Shown here one piece after another: positions 7,932 through 16,427 of a DNA stretch of 64,000 nt. The translations under genes were made by a program, and so were the position numbers. The notes under the pieces were generated by a model, which worked only from the letters and a program-made list of their open reading frames with translations, did not search any database and was not told the DNA's origin. The stretch is from VAZQ01 sp963817015 (GTDB lineage Bacteria > Pseudomonadota > Alphaproteobacteria > Rhizobiales > Xanthobacteraceae): contig CAWFMV010000007.1 in NCBI GenBank assembly GCA_963817015.1, positions 930,001-994,000 of the forward strand, written 5' to 3'. Each line of letters opens with the position of its first letter. The first letter of the stretch is position 1.

Positions 7932-9350
7932 ATGCGCAGGCAGCTTCGCATCATCGCGGCCTCATGTCTGGTGCTGGCGGCCGCAGCGTCATCGGCGGCC
8001 GGGCAATCGCCGTCACGCGAAGCCTTCTGGAAGCATGTGCAGGAGATCTGCAACGCGACCTCGAACATCAAAACGGTCGATCGCATCGAGCCGCATGCCG
8101 AGCAAATCGCGGCGGCCGCCGAAAACGAGCATCGGCTCTGGGGTGGCCATAAGATCGATCACACCGGCCGGCTGTACCGGTTCGGCCTGGTCGAGACTGA
8201 GAACGAGCAGGATCCCGGCCCGAGCAACACTGTTCCGCTGCAGAAGATCGGGTGGTGGAACGTGTGGCGCTATCTGTCGGTCCTCGGCGAGGCCGGTCGC
8301 ATCCATCTTGATTTTCTGCGCGTGACCTCGATCGAAGGCGCCATCGATGCGCGCGATCCGGATAGGACCGGCGAGCGCCGCTCGAACTATTTTGGCAATC
8401 TCTTTGCCGCGATCGATCAGATCGACAACGCGGAGCGCCGCGAGGCGGCGAAGGAAAGCGTCATTCGCGGCGCCATCGCGGATCGCCCCTGGTCGGCGGT
8501 GTTCATCTCGTATCTGGTGCACACCGCGCTCGGCGCGACAGTGGCCAAGTCGCCGCAGCAGTTCGCCTACAGCGCGAGCCATATCGACTACATCCACCAG
8601 GCGTTCCAGGCGAGCATCGCGGAGGAGCGCGGAAACCCGACGGCGGCGATCTATCGCGCCTGTCCGGCCCACGAGACCATGCCCCGGCGTGGTGATCTCA
8701 TTTGCTACCACCGGCAGAAATCGTGCGACGGGTTGCCCGCGCGCGCCATTCAAAATCTGGTTGGATTTGGTGACCGCCCCAACGACAAGTGCAGATCCAT
8801 CACCGTGTCGCACTGCGATGTGGTCACGCACGTCGATAAGAATGCCAAGAAAGTCTACACCGTGGGTGGCAACGTGCTTCAGTCGGTCACCGAGCGCCGC
8901 ATGAACCTGGCCGCAGGTGGACTCAAGTTCTCGTCAAGTCAGGGCGACAGGGATTGCGGCGCCGCGCAGTCGCGGGCCGGCGGCAGCAACGCTGCGCCGC
9001 ACGAGCGCTGCTCCTTGAACGACAGGGACTGGTTCGTAATTCTGCAGGCGCGGCCAGCCGGGGCGCTCGCGGCCGTTCGGCGATTAGCGCTGATCGGGCT
9101 GCTAGTCGAGGTCGCGCCATTCTCAGGGGGCAGGTGCAATGATCGGGGTTGCGTTGCTGATGATTGCCGTCGCCGCTGCTGTCGGCGTGTGCGCCTGGGT
9201 CGATATGGTCGACCGCATCTGGCTGGTGGCCGGTGTGGGCGCTGCCATGGTGGCGCTTCTTGGGTGTCCAGACCATGCTGCCTGGCCCAACGACGGAGGC
9301 CGCGCGATATTTCCCGATCTGGTTTGTCGGAACCTTTCTGGTGGCCCTAA
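7932..9350 (+). CDS. DUF2272 domain protein, secreted
   Basis: ATG 7932 follows a purine-rich ribosome site and opens a clear signal peptide (RIIAASCLVLAAAASSAAG). The domain (about residues 30-370) shows PWSAVFISYLVHTALG, PRRGDLICYHR and SHCDVVTHVD, in the order of the nucleophile helix, GD turn and His strand of NlpC/P60-CHAP folds, but with Ser where papain-like enzymes have Cys. DWFVILQ near base 9040 looks like the end of the conserved domain. The literal frame runs on to 9350 and overlaps the next gene out of frame, so the last 100 or so residues are doubtful; a frame near 9046-9142 ends in a tidy ATGA junction. Role unknown, probably cell wall related. Confidence 0.7.
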   Translation: MRRQLRIIAASCLVLAAAASSAAGQSPSREAFWKHVQEICNATSNIKTVDRIEPHAEQIAAAAENEHRLWGGHKIDHTGRLYRFGLVETENEQDPGPSNTVPLQKIGWWNVWRYLSVLGEAGRIHLDFLRVTSIEGAIDARDPDRTGERRSNYFGNLFAAIDQIDNAERREAAKESVIRGAIADRPWSAVFISYLVHTALGATVAKSPQQFAYSASHIDYIHQAFQASIAEERGNPTAAIYRACPAHETMPRRGDLICYHRQKSCDGLPARAIQNLVGFGDRPNDKCRSITVSHCDVVTHVDKNAKKVYTVGGNVLQSVTERRMNLAAGGLKFSSSQGDRDCGAAQSRAGGSNAAPHERCSLNDRDWFVILQARPAGALAAVRRLALIGLLVEVAPFSGGRCNDRGCVADDCRRRCCRRVRLGRYGRPHLAGGRCGRCHGGASWVSRPCCLAQRRRPRDISRSGLSEPFWWP

Positions 9351-9559
9351 CGCTCAACATCGTAGCTGTCTTCGTTGGGCGCGCGGTGAAACGCCGGCGA
9401 ACGTCTTGGGCAGCCCGCAGCGGCCATAGGGCCTGTTCCCGTTTCCCAATCGGTGCGCGTGCTCGGCGGGCGCCGCCTGCCCACGAATTGTGCGCGGCGA
9501 AAACGCGACAGCATTCTCGCTTCGCCAATCCTCTCCGTCGCCACAAAGGTATCGGGTGA
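9139..9559 (+). CDS. Small integral membrane protein, frameshifted
   Basis: From ATG 9139 the product is strongly hydrophobic (IGVALLMIAVAAAVGVCAW and IWLVAGVGAAMVALLG), then turns polar after about base 9262. One frame over, the sequence continues with VQTMLPGPTTEAARYFPIWF and FLVALTLNIVAVFVG, giving a third membrane helix and a basic end. This pattern argues for a single extra base near 9262. The polar, arginine-rich tail to 9559 may be longer than the true protein. I do not recognise a family. Bases 9560-9797 beyond it contain no supported gene; 9655-9760 is noticeably AT-rich and probably holds the promoter of the ParA-like pair. Confidence 0.5.
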
Positions 9560-9797
9560 GGTCTGAGTGCGACCGCATGACGGTGGCAAAACACCGGGTC
9601 GCCGCGGGTAATGGTAACATGGCGCCGTCGCATGGCTGCGAGGCACGCGCGTAAGTTATTGATCAAACGTACACAATACAAATTCCATAACTTTGCTTTG
9701 CTTTTGCCATGATTTTGTCCGCCAGGTTAGCAGAAGTGTTTGTGTTAACGTTCTCCGTGGTCGCGTATCGCAGTTGAGTAGTTTGGGGGAGTACCAA

Positions 9798-10589
9798 ATG
9801 GCTAAGCCCGTCGTCGTTCTGGTTGGCGCGGACAAGGGTGGGGTCGGCAAGACGACCGTATCGCGCACGATTCTTGACTATCTCGCCGCTCGCAAGATCC
9901 CCACGCGGGCCTTCGATACGGAGTGGCCGCGCGGCACGCTCAAGCGCTTCCACCCGGACATCACCGAGGTCGTCGACGTGACCTCGGTTTCGGACCAGAT
10001 GAAGATCTTCGATACGCTCGAAACCTCGAGCGCGGCGGTGACGCTGATCGACGTGCGCGCCGGCATCATGTCGTCGACTCTGAATGCGTTGCGCAATATC
10101 GGCTTCCTCGATGCGGGCCGCAAAGGGCAACTGACCTTCGCGCTGTTCCACATCCTGGGCTCCTCGATCGCCTCTCTCGATGAGATCGCGGAGACCTCGC
10201 ACTACCTGACCGACGCCAAGTACTTCCTGGTCAAGAACTTCATCAACAACACCAGCTTCTTCGAGTGGGATCAGGCGACCTACAACAGCTATTTCAAGCA
10301 GTTCAAGGACGCGGTCGAGATCACCATCCCGCAGCTCAGCGAAATGGCCTACGAGCAGGTCGAGCTGGTGGCGGCCCCGTTCACCAATTTCATTGCCAAC
10401 AAGGCCGCCAATGGCCTTCCCGCCAGCCATTCGTTCGTGCTGCGTGGTTATGTGCGGCATTGGTTGGAAAACGTCTGGTCGGAATTCGACCGGGTCAAGT
10501 TCCTTGATCTGGTGGGAGTTAGAGAAGGAGCTGCAGCAGAAGCCACCAAGCCGCGGCTGATGAAGCTCGCGGAAGCCGCCGCCTCCTGA
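9798..10589 (+). CDS. ParA-like P-loop ATPase, first of a tandem pair
   Basis: A 263-residue MinD/ParA-superfamily ATPase. ATG 9798 has a GGGGGA ribosome site. VLVGADKGGVGKTTVSRTI carries a deviant Walker A motif with both signature Lys13 and Lys18. AFDTEWPRGTLKRFHPD is the switch I region and VTLIDVRAGIMSS the Walker B/switch II region, with the usual TPPG replaced by VRAG. Known relatives move DNA or protein cargo using nonspecific DNA or membrane binding; no ParB, MinE or cargo gene is adjacent. The next gene is a diverged paralogue 95 bases downstream in the same orientation, suggesting a co-expressed heteromeric pair. Confidence 0.85.
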   Translation: MAKPVVVLVGADKGGVGKTTVSRTILDYLAARKIPTRAFDTEWPRGTLKRFHPDITEVVDVTSVSDQMKIFDTLETSSAAVTLIDVRAGIMSSTLNALRNIGFLDAGRKGQLTFALFHILGSSIASLDEIAETSHYLTDAKYFLVKNFINNTSFFEWDQATYNSYFKQFKDAVEITIPQLSEMAYEQVELVAAPFTNFIANKAANGLPASHSFVLRGYVRHWLENVWSEFDRVKFLDLVGVREGAAAEATKPRLMKLAEAAAS

Positions 10590-10683
10590 GTGTGGTGCCA
10601 TGGCGTACCGCCTGATTTGACGGGCGGTTCGTCGACCTTTGCACGTCAGGTGAGGGCTCTGGCCGGCCAAGCGGGTGGCATTC

Positions 10684-11478
10684 ATGTCGATTCTGTCTTT
10701 TGACGAAGAGATTGAGGAAAGGGGTTACGACGTCCGCGCCCGTCGCGATGCGGGAGGCGGCACCGGGCCGCTCTACATCGTGTGCTCGCCGCGCAAGAGC
10801 GTCGGCAAGACGCTGCTGGCGCGGCTTCTGGCCGAGTTCTATTTCGGTCACGACCGGCCAATCGCGGCCTTCGACCTCGCCGATGAGGGCCCGCAGCTTT
10901 CCGATTTCCTGCCGGATGTCACCACCGCGGTTGAGCTCGGCAGCATGCGCGGCCAGATGGGGTTCTTCGATCGCCTGATCGGCGAGAAGCATGCCGCCAA
11001 GGTGGTTGACGTCAGCCACCGCATGTTCCGTGATTTCTTCGTCATCGCCAACAAGATCGGCATTCTGGAGGAAGCCAGCCGCCGCGGCATCGAGCCGATC
11101 ATCTTGTTCTTGATCGATCCCGACGAGAAATCGTCGGGTGCCTATTCCATTCTGCAGCGCTGGTTCGCCGAGATCTCGCTCCTGCCCGTACGCAACCAGA
11201 TTGTATCCAACGGAATTCCCTACTGGGGCTCGTTCCCGAACGAGAGCCCGATCCACGTGGCGCTCGAAGTCCCGCTGCTGAGCGCGTCGGTGAAGTCGCT
11301 GATCGCGCAGACCTCATTCTCGTTTGCGCGCTTCCAGCGCACCCAGTCGATCGGCCTGCCGGTTCGGCTCGACGACGAGCTGCGCGGCTTCATCCGGCGG
11401 GTGTTCCGCCAGTTCTGCGAGATGGAGCAGCGGCGCATGTGCGGCGACGTGCGCGGGCATTGGAGCTCGAGCCCTTAA
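10684..11478 (+). CDS. Diverged ParA-like protein, second of a tandem pair
   Basis: A 264-residue paralogue of the preceding ATPase; FDLADEGPQLSDFLPDVTTA and GQMGFFDRLIGE align with its FDTE..HPDITEVVD and DQMKIFDTL segments. ATG 10684 is chosen over a GTG nine bases upstream. The P-loop reads CSPRKSVGKTLLARLL: the catalytic Lys42 is kept but the signature lysine position holds Arg37 and the glycines are replaced (RKSVGKT instead of KGGVGKT). The Walker B region is KVVDVSHRMF. It may bind nucleotide without the normal ParA dimer chemistry, acting as a regulatory partner. No close functional name is recognised. Confidence 0.75.
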   Translation: MSILSFDEEIEERGYDVRARRDAGGGTGPLYIVCSPRKSVGKTLLARLLAEFYFGHDRPIAAFDLADEGPQLSDFLPDVTTAVELGSMRGQMGFFDRLIGEKHAAKVVDVSHRMFRDFFVIANKIGILEEASRRGIEPIILFLIDPDEKSSGAYSILQRWFAEISLLPVRNQIVSNGIPYWGSFPNESPIHVALEVPLLSASVKSLIAQTSFSFARFQRTQSIGLPVRLDDELRGFIRRVFRQFCEMEQRRMCGDVRGHWSSSP

Positions 11479-11505
11479 GCCTTCTGTGTCATCGCGCTCG
11501 TGTCG

Positions 11506-12183
11506 TCACCCCACGCGCGTGAACGCGCGCTTGAGGAACTCGCCGCCGTGGCGCAGGCCTTCCTGGTCGATGCCATGACCGACGCCTTCGGAGAGATGCC
11601 ACTCCACCGCGACGCCAAGCGAGGCAAGGCCGCTCGATGCCTGAAACATCGCCTGTGGTGGAATCAGGTCGTCGCCGTCGCCATGCACGAGCAGGACCGG
11701 CGGGTGCGACTTGATCTCGGCCGCGAAAGATTCCGGCTTGAGGTCAGGTGGTACGACCAGCAGCCCTGAATAGCCCACGATCGCGAGTGGAGGGGTAGCG
11801 CGGCGCAGGCCGACATGCAGCGCCATCATGGTGCCCTGGCTGAAACCGACCAGCGCCAGCGCGGATGCCGGCAGGTTGCGGCGCGCAAGCTCGGCGTCGA
11901 GAAAGTGCTCGAGCACGGGCGCCGCCTTGTTGACGCCGATCCAGCGCTCGTTCGGATCGCGGAACGTGAGATTGAACCATTGCCGGCCGGTCGGCGCCTG
12001 GCCGCAGGGCTCCGGCGCATGGGGCGAGACGAACGCGGCCTGCGGCAACAGTCCTTGCCAGGCGCGGCCGATCTCAATCAGGTCGTTGCCGTCGGCGCCA
12101 TAGCCATGCAGGAACACCACGAGCTGGCGCGCCGCGCCGCCTGCGCGCGGCTCGAGCCGCGGTCCGTTCAGTTCAGCCGCCAT
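11506..12183 (-). CDS. Alpha/beta hydrolase, phospholipase/carboxylesterase family
   Basis: A 225-residue serine hydrolase of the YpfH/carboxylesterase family. VVFLHGYGADGNDL forms the oxyanion loop, GFSQGTMM carries the nucleophile Ser115, HGDGDDLIP the catalytic Asp and GVGHGID the His. These enzymes hydrolyse short-chain carboxylic esters or lysophospholipids in the cytoplasm. Its start overlaps the end of the upstream glycosylase gene by 11 bases, so both are probably one transcript. Confidence 0.9.
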   Translation of the reverse strand: MAAELNGPRLEPRAGGAARQLVVFLHGYGADGNDLIEIGRAWQGLLPQAAFVSPHAPEPCGQAPTGRQWFNLTFRDPNERWIGVNKAAPVLEHFLDAELARRNLPASALALVGFSQGTMMALHVGLRRATPPLAIVGYSGLLVVPPDLKPESFAAEIKSHPPVLLVHGDGDDLIPPQAMFQASSGLASLGVAVEWHLSEGVGHGIDQEGLRHGGEFLKRAFTRVG

Positions 12184-12907
12184 GGCGTCTCCCGCTGATG
12201 ACTTTCTCTTGCGTTGGTTTGTTTCGGATTGCCGCGGTCTTGACCGAGCTCTTTTTCATTGTGAGCTGTGGCGCGCCGTCGCGTTTCTTGGCGACCCGAT
12301 AGTAGGACCAGAGCGCGCAGGCTGCCGCGCCTCGCCAGGGGCGCCAAGCTTCGGCGAGCAGGCCCATGTCCTTGGCGGTCGGGCGTGTCTTGAGGCCGAG
12401 CAGCAGCCGCGCTGCCTCTTGCAACGCAAGATCGCCGGCCGGCCAGGCGTCAGCATGCCCGAGACAGAACAAGAGATAGATATCGGCGGTCCATGGTCCG
12501 ATGCCGTGCAGCGCGGTCAGTGCCCGATGTGCGTCCTCGGCTGACATGTCCACGAGGCTCGTCAGATCGATTGCGCCTTCGCTGACCGCGCGGGCGATCG
12601 CTTTCAGAGTGCGGATCTTCGGCGCCGACAGCCCGATGCGCGCAAGCTTGGCGGGCCGTGCCCGCAGCACCGCTTCATGATCGAGCGGATCGAGCGCCGC
12701 CTTGAGCCGTTCCAGGATCGCGCTGGCGCTCGCGGTCGAGAGCTGCTGGGCGACCACGATGGCGGCGAGCCCGGCGAAGCCGTCGGGGCGCTTGCGCAGC
12801 GGCGGCCGGCCGGAGGCCGCCAGTGCCTGCTCGAAGCGCACGTCGGCCCGGACCAGCGCGGCGAGCGCGGTGTCGAGATCGGCCTCGGTGTGGATACGGG
12901 CATGCAT
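12173..12907 (-). CDS. alkA: DNA-3-methyladenine glycosylase II (AlkA-type)
   Basis: Base-excision repair glycosylase of the helix-hairpin-helix superfamily removing alkylated purines. From ATG 12907 (MHARIHTEAD) the product has 244 residues. LTALHGIGPWTADIYLLF is the hairpin motif and HADAWPAGDLALQEA holds the catalytic Asp. A lysine-rich tail (KKSSVKTAAIRNKPTQEK) follows the fold. The frame is open for 59 codons further upstream, but that stretch is unlike the family and runs into the 3' end of the neighbouring gene. Confidence 0.88.
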   Translation of the reverse strand: MHARIHTEADLDTALAALVRADVRFEQALAASGRPPLRKRPDGFAGLAAIVVAQQLSTASASAILERLKAALDPLDHEAVLRARPAKLARIGLSAPKIRTLKAIARAVSEGAIDLTSLVDMSAEDAHRALTALHGIGPWTADIYLLFCLGHADAWPAGDLALQEAARLLLGLKTRPTAKDMGLLAEAWRPWRGAAACALWSYYRVAKKRDGAPQLTMKKSSVKTAAIRNKPTQEKVISGRRHGG

Positions 12908-12966
12908 GGGGCCGGATTGATACACGGAGATCACCCGGCCGTCACCCGATCGCTGGTAATGAAACC

Positions 12967-14808
12967 CTACACGGCAATCGCGTAGCGGCTGCCTTGCTCC
13001 GAGGCGCGTCTGCGCGCCCGCAGGAGAAACATCCGGAGCGAGCCATATTCCTTGGCCGCCTTGGTCATGCCGACATAGTCGCACGCAAAGGCCTGGCTGT
13101 GCTCGAGTGCCAGCGCGGCGGCGAAAGTCTCGGTCACGTAGACGCAGCCGGGCGGCGTGACCGGCTCGATGTGGGCTGCGCGGGTCACGTGTGCACCGAA
13201 GAAATTGGCATGGCCAAGCACGGGATCGAGCGTCTCATAGACCGGGCCCAGGTGGCCGCCGACCCGCAGCGATAGCGGTACCGACAGGCCGAGCGCGGCA
13301 AAATCGAGCCGCGACAGCGCTGCCTGCAGCGCCAGCGCGCATTCGGCGGCATCGTTGGCGCGCTGAAAGACCATAAAGAGGCCATCGCCCCAGGTATTGG
13401 CCAGCAGCACTTTGTTCCGATGCACCTGGCGGACATGCTCGATGGCACCGAGCACGCCGGTGACATAGTTCGGAAGCTCCCGATCGGTGAGCCTGCTGAA
13501 ACCCTGGAGATCGCCGAACAGCATCGCACGCGCACTTCGCCGGCTGTTGGAGGTCGAGCGCGAAGGGTTCTCGGGCGGCTGCGACCCGTGCTCCGGCGTG
13601 ATCGGAATGATGGTCTGCGGCCGCCCCGTCTCGCGCCAGATGTCGACATCGATGGCTGTACCGGCGTTGCCTGAGGCGAGCCTGCCGTCCCACACCACGA
13701 TCTGCTCGATCGGCGCGAACAAGTGCTCGCTCGCCAGAACCGAAAGCCCCATGCCGAGACGGCTGCAATAGACATAGAGCGTATCGTCGCCGAGATATTC
13801 GTCCTCGGTCGCGTAGCGGACCGACTTGGCGTTGGCGAGACACGCTTCGAAGCGTTTGACCCATTGCTGGCCCGCGGGCCGCACCGACTCCCGGATGAAA
13901 TCATCAAGGCGGAACGGCAGCAGCACATGTAGCTGCGCTTTGCGCGCCAGCAGCGCCTCGGCGAACAGGATGTCGGCGCCGGCGGCGAGCGAACCGTAGC
14001 CGAAACCAACATTTCGTTTCGCCAGCAACTCGGAGATGCGCGCCGCGATGGTGGCCTCAGCCGTGGCCGGGAAGCGGCCTGCCGCTCCTGGCGCTGCGAT
14101 GATGTGGCCCGCATAGTGGATCACCGCCGGTGGCGAGATCGCCTGCAGCCAGTCGACCGGCAGGTTTTTGGCGAGGCACGCGTTGTAGATCGAGCGTGCC
14201 GCGGTCGAAAGCCGGGCGTGATCGCCCTCGCTCGCCGCTTGGGCGGCCGGCAGGGCGCGGCGGGCGGAGGCAATGTCTCCACCGATGACATGCGCCTCGA
14301 TCAGCGTTGCGGCTGCCCAGAACAGCTCCTCGCCTGCGGCCGTTGGCATGGCGGTCAGCTCAGCCGCGATCCGGCGCGCGATCGCGGCTGACCGCTCAGG
14401 CTGACCGGCGAGCAAGAGCAGGTTTGCGACGTTGATGCCCGGATAGTAGTGGCCGCTGCGGCGGTAGACCGCCTCGTATTTCTCAGCAGCTGCGAGCAGA
14501 AGCTGAACGCGCGGCGGGCCATCGGGTGCTGCGAGCGCCATATCCTTGAGGAGGCGCGCTTCGAGCTCAGGAATGTCCGTTTCCTGGCGACCTTCGAGGC
14601 CAAGCTCGCGATAGAGCCCTTGCGCCTGCTCGGTCGCGCCGGAACGCGCCAGCGCGAGCACAGCGCGATGCCGCAGCTGCAGATCGTTCGGGTGCTCCGA
14701 GAGGCCCTGGCGCGCCGCGTCGTAGGCGCGGAAAAATTCGCCGTCTCGCTCGGCGGCCTTGACCACAGCCAGCCATTCGCTCGCGCCATGCTGCGCGTGC
14801 GGCGGCAT
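12967..14808 (-). CDS. TPR / SLOG-like / class III nucleotide cyclase-like protein
   Basis: A 613-residue three-part protein; ATG 14808 is chosen because the longer frame would overlap the upstream dioxygenase. Residues 10-220 are helical repeats of the TPR/TRAFs-binding type. Residues 232-400 form a Rossmann-like segment (GYGSLAAGADILFAEALLAR, then LHVLLPF) resembling SLOG nucleotide-sensing domains. Residues 425-600 are a class III cyclase-like domain: FGDLQGFSRLTD gives metal Asp433 and NTWGDGLFMVF gives Asp475. The GxxVNxAxR motif reads GAHVTRAAH, so the transition-state Asn and Arg are Thr542 and His546. Catalysis is therefore doubtful; nucleotide sensing is an alternative. It may be cytoplasmic, as no membrane helix is seen. 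Confidence 0.75.
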   Translation of the reverse strand: MPPHAQHGASEWLAVVKAAERDGEFFRAYDAARQGLSEHPNDLQLRHRAVLALARSGATEQAQGLYRELGLEGRQETDIPELEARLLKDMALAAPDGPPRVQLLLAAAEKYEAVYRRSGHYYPGINVANLLLLAGQPERSAAIARRIAAELTAMPTAAGEELFWAAATLIEAHVIGGDIASARRALPAAQAASEGDHARLSTAARSIYNACLAKNLPVDWLQAISPPAVIHYAGHIIAAPGAAGRFPATAEATIAARISELLAKRNVGFGYGSLAAGADILFAEALLARKAQLHVLLPFRLDDFIRESVRPAGQQWVKRFEACLANAKSVRYATEDEYLGDDTLYVYCSRLGMGLSVLASEHLFAPIEQIVVWDGRLASGNAGTAIDVDIWRETGRPQTIIPITPEHGSQPPENPSRSTSNSRRSARAMLFGDLQGFSRLTDRELPNYVTGVLGAIEHVRQVHRNKVLLANTWGDGLFMVFQRANDAAECALALQAALSRLDFAALGLSVPLSLRVGGHLGPVYETLDPVLGHANFFGAHVTRAAHIEPVTPPGCVYVTETFAAALALEHSQAFACDYVGMTKAAKEYGSLRMFLLRARRRASEQGSRYAIAV

Positions 14809-14810
14809 GC

Positions 14811-15356
14811 TTAAAGGGTCACCCATCCCGCAGGCGGCGTGCGGCCGGGATGGAGCACGCCGCATGTCTTGCAGGTGCGTGCCCTGTTGTCGGCGTAGAA
14901 GGCCTCATAGAGCGGCGGCAGGTCTTTCACGAGGTGTTGCACCTTCACCTCAACGCGGTGGACGAGCGCGCCGCAGGAGAAGCAAAACCACTCGAAGCCA
15001 TCGACATCGTTCGGCCGCGCGGCTTCGACCACGAGCCCGACCGAGCCCGGCTGCGGGCGCTGCGGAGAATGACGAACGTGCGGCGGCAGCAGGAACACGT
15101 CACCCTCGCGGATCGGCACATCGTAGAACGATCCGTTGTCGAAGACCTTGAGCACCATGTCGCCCTTGATCTGGTAGAAGAACTCCTCGACCGGATCGTC
15201 GTGATAGTCGGTGCGCGCATTCGGCCCGCCAACGACCTGCACGGTCATCTCGCCGTCCTCGAACACTTTCTTGTTGCCAACCGGCGGCTTCAGCAGGTGC
15301 TGGTTCTCGCTGATCCATTTCTGAAAGTTGAAGGCATTGAGCCGTCCGGTGCCCAT
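14811..15356 (-). CDS. nbaC: 3-hydroxyanthranilate 3,4-dioxygenase
   Basis: Cupin dioxygenase that opens the ring of 3-hydroxyanthranilate to 2-amino-3-carboxymuconate semialdehyde. From ATG 15356 the product has 181 residues, normal for the bacterial enzyme. TDYHDDPVEEFFYQIKGDM supplies the iron-binding His/Glu set and LLPPHVRHSPQRP the second His strand. The C-terminus keeps the rubredoxin-like site, CFSCG and CKTCG. No kynureninase, 2,3-dioxygenase or semialdehyde dehydrogenase is adjacent, so its pathway here is uncertain. A DapA-like aldolase gene lies 13 bases upstream and a cyclase-like gene follows 2 bases downstream. Confidence 0.9.
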   Translation of the reverse strand: MGTGRLNAFNFQKWISENQHLLKPPVGNKKVFEDGEMTVQVVGGPNARTDYHDDPVEEFFYQIKGDMVLKVFDNGSFYDVPIREGDVFLLPPHVRHSPQRPQPGSVGLVVEAARPNDVDGFEWFCFSCGALVHRVEVKVQHLVKDLPPLYEAFYADNRARTCKTCGVLHPGRTPPAGWVTL

Positions 15357-15369
15357 GGCGGTTGTCCTT

Positions 15370-16347
15370 TCACGCAGCCGAACGCGCGCCGGCACGCTTG
15401 AGCCCGCAGCTTTCGAAGGCGCGCCGCGTCGCGTCCTTTTCGGCATCGGTGAGCTCGAGCATCGGACGGCGAACCGCGCCGCTGGCTTGTCCGAGCAGCT
15501 CCTGCCAGTATTTCGAATGCGCGTGGAATTTCTCCGGCGGGCGGGAGCGCCTGAAGGCTTCGCGCACCGGATTGAGGCTGTCGCGCACCGCCTTGGCGCG
15601 CGCATGCTCGCCCTTGAACGCCAGGTCGGTGTAGTCGCGCATGCGGCGATCGGTTGTGGTCTGGTAGAGATAGGGCGGCGACGAGCAGAGATAGAGCTGC
15701 CAGTCGAGCTCGATGATGTTGTCGAGCCATTCATCTTCGGACGCGGTGCTGACGATCAGCTTGTCGCCTGCGAGCCTGGTGAGCCTCGCATACATCTCGC
15801 GCGGCACGCTGTATTTGATCGCCACCACATTGGGCAGCTCGGCGACGCGTGCGCACAGTTCCGGGCTCATCAGATAGCCGGAATCGGGATGACTCCAGAG
15901 CGCGATGCAGATATCGACCGCCTCGCTCACCGTGCGGTAGTAGGCGAGCAGCGTGTCGTCCTGCTTGTTGAGGAAGTGCAGCACCGGCGCATGCACTACG
16001 ATATAGTTGGAGCCGATCGCCTGCGCGTGCTTGGCAAGCTCGATCACGGTGTCGAGGTTCTGGTCCGAGCACGACAGGATAGTGCGAGCGCCGCCGATCT
16101 CCGCGACTGCGATATCGAAAGTGCGCTTGCGCTCGGCCAGCGACATCGAGAAGAACTCGCCCTGCTTGCCGCTCACGAACACGCCGTCGATGCCGAGGTC
16201 ATCGACCCAGTGTTTGAGGTTGCGGCGAAAACCTTCCTCGTCGATCGCGCCGTCCGGCCGGAACGGAGTCAGCGCAGCCGCCCAGATGCCCTTGAGATGG
16301 GCGCGGGCATAGGCTTTGGCGTCGGTGCGGGTAAAGCTAAGGTTCAT
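15370..16347 (-). CDS. Dihydrodipicolinate synthase-family aldolase/lyase
   Basis: A class I aldolase of the DapA/NanA family, 325 residues from ATG 16347 (MNLSFTRTDAKAYARAH). GIWAAALTPFRPDG opens the barrel, VSGKQGEFFSMSLAERK replaces the GTTGE loop of true DapA, and NVVAIKYSVP carries the Schiff-base lysine. The altered GTTGE loop makes lysine biosynthesis unlikely; pyruvate-dependent hydratase-aldolases of aromatic catabolism have this kind of change. Its position directly before a ring-cleavage dioxygenase supports a catabolic role, but the substrate is not known. Confidence 0.85.
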   Translation of the reverse strand: MNLSFTRTDAKAYARAHLKGIWAAALTPFRPDGAIDEEGFRRNLKHWVDDLGIDGVFVSGKQGEFFSMSLAERKRTFDIAVAEIGGARTILSCSDQNLDTVIELAKHAQAIGSNYIVVHAPVLHFLNKQDDTLLAYYRTVSEAVDICIALWSHPDSGYLMSPELCARVAELPNVVAIKYSVPREMYARLTRLAGDKLIVSTASEDEWLDNIIELDWQLYLCSSPPYLYQTTTDRRMRDYTDLAFKGEHARAKAVRDSLNPVREAFRRSRPPEKFHAHSKYWQELLGQASGAVRRPMLELTDAEKDATRRAFESCGLKRAGARSAA

Positions 16348-16427
16348 GTCTCGCCTTGGGGTCGATGCGCCGCCATTGTGCAGGGTTTTGGCGCGCTTTG
16401 CATCCCCAATGGCGGCGCCTGTCTGCC

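Noticed and set aside
9663..10685. 340-codon minus-strand frame opposite the first ParA-like gene
   Set aside because: The plus-strand frame has clear ATPase motifs and a ribosome site; the minus frame has neither.
14811..15734. 307-codon frame for the dioxygenase
   Set aside because: The 126 residues before ATG 15356 are the out-of-frame reading of the upstream aldolase gene.
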